From contig CABPZV010000097.1 in assembly GCA_902462015.1 (NCBI GenBank), positions 1 through 7,554 of the forward strand: a DNA stretch of 7,554 bases, written 5' to 3'. Position numbers and translations under genes: made by a program. Source of the stretch: an uncultured Eubacteriales bacterium. GTDB lineage: Bacteria; Bacillota; Clostridia; Oscillospirales; CAG-272. Each line of letters starts with the position of its first letter. Position 1 is the first letter of the stretch. The notes under the pieces were generated by a model that was given only the letters and a program-made list of their open reading frames with translations, did not search any database and was not told the origin of the DNA. This document shows positions 5,702-7,554 of the stretch, piece by piece.

Positions 5702-5722
5702 TTCCCATAAATGATATGGGAA
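5702..5722. repeat. Perfect inverted repeat TTCCCATA-N5-TATGGGAA
   Basis: Two 8-bp arms (5702-5709 and 5715-5722) with a 5-bp centre and no T-run on either side. The symmetry and spacing resemble a dimeric regulator's operator more than a terminator. The nearest gene starts are 340-380 bp away on each side. Confidence 0.4.
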
Positions 5723-5839
5723 ATTAATGGCAAACGTATTTTAACGGATTTCGTCTTGCATTTATTTAATAAATACAGAAACGAACAAATAACAATACAG
5801 TAATACTATCATTTATATATGAACTTATGCATAATCAAA

Positions 5840-5859
5840 TGTTAATTGAGTGTTAATTG
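5840..5859. repeat. Tandem TGTTAATTG pair, 11-bp period
   Basis: TGTTAATTG occurs at 5840-5848 and 5851-5859, one helical turn apart. A partial third copy, CTAATTGAG, begins at 5885. The pair overlaps the -35 of a possible promoter (5846-5873), so it could be a regulator binding site. Confidence 0.4.
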
Positions 5860-5873
5860 CATCATTTTATAAA
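5846..5873 (+). promoter_or_regulatory. Possible promoter for the 6045-6506 gene
   Basis: TTGAGT (5846-5851) and TATAAA (5868-5873) are separated by 16 bp, giving a predicted start near 5880 and a leader of about 165 nt that contains the structured stretch 5919-5978. In DNA this AT-rich, chance matches are common. Confidence 0.35.
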
Positions 5874-5918
5874 TTACTTTATGACTAATTGAGATATATC
5901 TGCGTAAAATATTACTGT

Positions 5919-5978
5919 ATTTGCCGGATATCACTGCATCGGGCAAATCCGCAAAATGTGCAGTGCATTTCTGTATCC
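5919..5978 (+). promoter_or_regulatory. Leader with mutually exclusive stems
   Basis: Three complementary pairs overlap: ATTTGCC (5919-5925) with GGCAAAT (5942-5948); CACTGCA (5932-5938) with TGCAGTG (5959-5965); and GGATA (5926-5930) with TATCC (5974-5978). The last two can nest into one structure, while the first excludes them. This stretch ends 66 nt before the ATG at 6045. It resembles a switching leader but matches no riboswitch class that I recognise. Confidence 0.35.
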
Positions 5979-6044
5979 GTAATTTTACCAAGCCGTAACG
6001 CAGTATTGCTACAGTGCGGCAGAAAGGATTGTTTTATTAAAAAT

Positions 6045-6506
6045 ATGAGTAAAAAGGATTATAAAAAAGAGAATGTCGGACGCAAACAATTTTCAATTGA
6101 TCGTATAAAATTCCATGACTCTGAAAATGCAGATGAGCTTTTCGGATATAACCGCAGATACCAGACACCTCCGGAAACGGCAGCCGGAGGATTTGGCATG
6201 TCTGATATACCTCAGCGTTCCAGCGAAGATCCTACGGCTGAATTTGTCGGACCGTTTGAAGCAGATACACAGCCTGAGACTGCTGAAGAATACAGTGCCG
6301 AGCTTGCCGATGTGGGAAATGCCAGCACGGCTCCTGACAAAATCGCAGAGGATGTTACCGGCGCATACGCGGACACCGGAACTAAAACAGATCCTTACGG
6401 AAGCTGGACAGGGCGTCCTGATGAGCTTTCATATAAAGACGGAACTCGCCCGCTTCGTAAAAATGGAAAAGGAGAAGAACCGGTACAGGACGCAGATGAT
6501 CTGTAA
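6045..6506 (+). CDS. Hypothetical acidic, probably disordered protein (153 aa)
   Basis: I do not recognise this protein. It opens with a basic stretch (MSKKDYKKENVGRKQF) and then an IDRIKFHDSENADELFGYNRRY segment that could be a short folded or binding motif. The rest is rich in D, E, P, T, A and G with no cysteine, no signal peptide and no membrane segment, as expected for an intrinsically disordered chain. The frame is open upstream to a TTG at 5889, but that part reads like non-coding DNA, so I choose the ATG at 6045. Its nearest Shine-Dalgarno (AGAAAGGA, 6021-6028) is about 16 nt away, which is long, and initiation may be weak. The frame stays open for 150 codons with plausible codon use. 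The stop lies in a hairpin arm (6505-6545). Confidence 0.6.
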   Translation: MSKKDYKKENVGRKQFSIDRIKFHDSENADELFGYNRRYQTPPETAAGGFGMSDIPQRSSEDPTAEFVGPFEADTQPETAEEYSAELADVGNASTAPDKIAEDVTGAYADTGTKTDPYGSWTGRPDELSYKDGTRPLRKNGKGEEPVQDADDL

Positions 6507-6545
6507 AGCCTCCATTAATATATATAGTATTCAATAAGAGGCTTT
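6505..6545. repeat. Hairpin at the stop of the 6045-6506 gene
   Basis: AAAGCCTC (6505-6512) pairs with GAGGCTTT (6538-6545), an 8-bp stem with a 25-nt AT-rich loop. The left arm overlaps the TAA stop (6504-6506). The following bases are AGCCCC rather than T, so it is at best a weak terminator. It may be the outermost stem of the adjoining structured element. Confidence 0.45.
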
Positions 6546-6547
6546 AG

Positions 6548-6668
6548 CCCCATCATAAGGCGTTTCAGTGGTGGATTGTACTGCCACTGAAAAAAGTAAG
6601 TGGAATCCGCTTATAGAGCCCACCGCCTTAGAGACGACCGCCATTAAGCCCACGCCTTAATGGCGGGG
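6548..6668. ncRNA. Candidate structured RNA or palindromic repeat element
   Basis: Between two convergent genes lie many strong stems in 121 bp: TTTCAGTGG/CCACTGAAA (6563-6571 with 6584-6592), TAAGTGG/CCGCTTA (6597-6603 with 6607-6613) and CCGCCATTAAG/CTTAATGGCGG (6638-6648 with 6656-6666). TAAGGCG (6556-6562) can close a multibranch fold with CGCCTTA at 6624-6630. Alternatively it can pair with CGCCTTA at 6653-6659, extended by CCCC (6548-6551) with GGGG (6665-6668); this second option breaks the 6638-6666 stem. None of the stems has a T-tail, so they are not ordinary terminators. The strand is unknown. Alternatives are a REP-like or MITE-like repeat, or an end of an IS200/IS605-type element. 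I recognise no named RNA family. Confidence 0.4.
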
Positions 6669-6683
6669 ACATCTTGCTTTTAG

Positions 6684-6959
6684 TTATATAATTTTAACAA
6701 GACATGCTGTTGCAAGTATAATAGCCGCTGCTGAGAGTGCAATCCAAACGTAAGTTGGAATACCCTGTTTTGTCTTTTTTTGTGCCATTCCTCCGTGAAT
6801 TCCATTTTCTCGTATAATGCGGTTTGCCTCTTCAATCATATCAATCTCGGATAAATGTGCTTTAACAGCATTTTCACGCAATACAAAATACGCTTCTTCA
6901 AATATATTGCTGCCTGTGTTTTTCATTACTATTATTTTTCTCTGACATCCTTTGAGCAT
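6684..6959 (-). CDS. Small tail-anchored membrane protein of unknown function (91 aa)
   Basis: The core MKNTGSNIFEEAYFVLRENA, followed by EIDMIEEANRIIRENG, resembles a conserved hypothetical protein of Clostridia whose function I do not know. The soluble N-terminal part is helical and acidic; a basic linker (KKTKQG, residues 61-66) precedes one hydrophobic segment at about 69-90 that ends the protein. It should therefore be anchored by its C-terminus with the N-terminus in the cytoplasm. Start choice: the ATG at 6959 has AGAGAGG about 10 nt upstream. The ATG at 6926 gives the conserved MKNTGSNIFEEAYF start but has no Shine-Dalgarno, and the frame extends to 6995 without one. It is divergent from the nucleotidyltransferase gene and convergent with 6045-6506. 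Confidence 0.72.
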   Translation of the reverse strand: MLKGCQRKIIVMKNTGSNIFEEAYFVLRENAVKAHLSEIDMIEEANRIIRENGIHGGMAQKKTKQGIPTYVWIALSAAAIILATACLVKII

Positions 6960-6985
6960 ATTGCCGTTACCTCTCTGTTCGTTAT

Positions 6986-7014
6986 TTGAAGACATCTGTT
7001 TCGGCTATTATAAA
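6986..7014 (+). promoter_or_regulatory. Promoter for the nucleotidyltransferase gene
   Basis: TTGAAG (6986-6991) and TATAAA (7009-7014) are separated by 17 bp; the predicted start is near 7021, about 55 nt before the chosen TTG start. The element overlaps the 5' side of the divergent small membrane-protein gene, and ATTATA at 7007-7012 also reads TATAAT on the minus strand, so the two genes may share this region. Confidence 0.6.
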
Positions 7015-7076
7015 CACAAACAGGCATAGTATATTCAGATATGTACAGATTTTTTTCAGAAAGGAATGAGCAAGCA

Positions 7077-7554
7077 TTGAAAGCTATCATAATGGCAGGA
7101 GGTGAAGGGAAACGCCTTCGTCCAATAACAGAAAAAATTCCCAAACCGCTTGTTGAGGTAGGCGGAATTCCGATTATAGAGCATATTTTTAAACTTCTTA
7201 TAAAGCATAATATTTCTGAAGCATGGATTACTACCAGGTATCTCGGCAATTTGATAGAAGAGCGTTTTGGAAACAGTTATCTGTCTAATGACAATAATCA
7301 GGGAAGGCTTTCCATCAGCTATTCATACGAAGATACTCCGCTTGGAACTGCAGGAGGTGTGAAGAAAGCTTTTGATTCAGCTGGTTTTGATTCATCTTTT
7401 CTTGTTATCAGCGGCGACGCAATGACAGATATTGATTTGTCCGCAGCAGAAAGTTTTCATATACAAAGTTCTGCTGATATAACGGTAATACTTTCTTCTG
7501 CATCCGATCCGAGGGAGTACGGAACCGTCCTTTGCGGCAGCGACGGAAAAATCA
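7077..7554 (+). CDS. Sugar-phosphate nucleotidyltransferase, N-terminal part (runs off the right edge)
   Basis: The first 159 codons show an NTP-transferase domain that joins a sugar 1-phosphate to an NTP to make an NDP-sugar. Visible motifs are the nucleotide-binding loop AGGEGKRLRP (7-16), PKP with Lys23, EDTPLGTAGG (85-94) and the metal site ISGDAMTDID (111-120, Asp114). The SGDAMTDID form and overall style resemble the mannose-1-phosphate guanylyltransferase-like proteins of Firmicutes, some of which carry hexapeptide-repeat and phosphomannomutase domains further on; those would lie outside the window. The substrate cannot be set. Start: TTG at 7077, with AAAGGA about 11 nt upstream, gives the family-typical (M)KAIIMAGGEG. 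An in-frame ATG at 7041 would add 12 residues but lacks a ribosome site. Expected role: cell-envelope or polysaccharide precursor synthesis. Confidence 0.88.
   Translation, partial: MKAIIMAGGEGKRLRPITEKIPKPLVEVGGIPIIEHIFKLLIKHNISEAWITTRYLGNLIEERFGNSYLSNDNNQGRLSISYSYEDTPLGTAGGVKKAFDSAGFDSSFLVISGDAMTDIDLSAAESFHIQSSADITVILSSASDPREYGTVLCGSDGKI

Larger units (their letters stand above)
5348..6044. other. Gene-poor region with scattered hairpins
   Basis: This stretch of about 700 bp has no convincing gene. Two overlapping minus-strand frames (5397-5708 and 5483-5683) lack ribosome sites, have low-complexity F/K runs and match nothing I recognise. What it does hold is hairpins at 5454-5468, 5572-5601 and 5702-5722, a very AT-rich section (about 5730-5880) with a tandem repeat, a possible rightward promoter, and a structured stretch (5919-5978) before the next gene. 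A structured RNA or a decayed gene at 5400-5720 is possible. Confidence 0.5.

Noticed and set aside
5397..5708. Two overlapping minus-strand open frames of 103 and 66 codons.
   Set aside because: No ribosome sites, odd composition (runs of F and K), mutually overlapping in different frames, and the longer one ends in the presumed rnj promoter. There is not enough to call a gene.
5889..6044. TTG-started N-terminal extension of the unknown protein (52 extra codons).
   Set aside because: This part reads like non-coding DNA, is full of complementary stems and has no ribosome site before the TTG; the ATG at 6045 is the better start.
6597..6613. TAAGTGGAATCCGCTTA looks like a fourth copy of the repressor operator.
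   Set aside because: It is 17 bp with a different centre and the arms extend inward as a hairpin. It lies between convergent genes with no promoter, and fits the structured element at 6548-6668 better.
1..7554. CRISPR array, tRNA or rRNA genes.
   Set aside because: No regularly spaced repeats of 20-40 bp, no cloverleaf with a CCA-type end at the guaA junction, and no rRNA-like conserved blocks were seen.

Overview
The window looks like the junction between an integrated mobile element and the chromosome of a low-GC, anaerobe-type Firmicute. The style of GuaA and RNase J, the consensus sigma-A promoters and the AT-rich intergenic DNA suggest a gut Clostridia/Oscillospiraceae-like organism. 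That placement is inferred from the protein style; no rRNA is present.

Positions 1-1724 are the end of an integrative element, probably a conjugative or mobilisable one. Reading left are a winged-helix excisionase-like gene and, overlapping it as TAATG, the first codons of a tyrosine integrase that leaves the window. Reading right are an XRE-family repressor and a DUF4180 gene. The divergent control region between them is unusually legible. It has a perfect TTGACA/17/TATAAT promoter for xis-int, a TTGACA/18/TATACT extended -10 promoter for the repressor, and three related 16-bp operators (TAAGC-N6-GCTTA type) laid over these promoters, as in a phage-like genetic switch. A bidirectional terminator (1511-1556) and two sets of short direct repeats follow. 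The element abuts the last codons of guaA, a known integration site for tyrosine-recombinase islands.

Positions 1725-5347 are chromosomal housekeeping genes on the minus strand: guaA (GMP synthase) with its own consensus promoter and an AT-rich leader hairpin, a bidirectional terminator at 3513-3555, and an RNase J gene.

Positions 5348-6044 are gene-poor and hold several hairpins, a tandem direct repeat and a structured stretch just upstream of a 153-codon acidic, probably disordered protein of unknown function (6045-6506). Between that gene and a convergent small tail-anchored membrane protein (6684-6959) lies a 121-bp stretch (6548-6668) with several interlocking, mutually exclusive stems. 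It does not look like simple terminators and is the best candidate here for an undescribed structured RNA or small palindromic repeat element. The right edge holds the first 159 codons of a sugar-phosphate nucleotidyltransferase behind its own promoter.

The two signals most worth checking are the operator switch with the guaA att junction, and the 6548-6668 RNA-like element.
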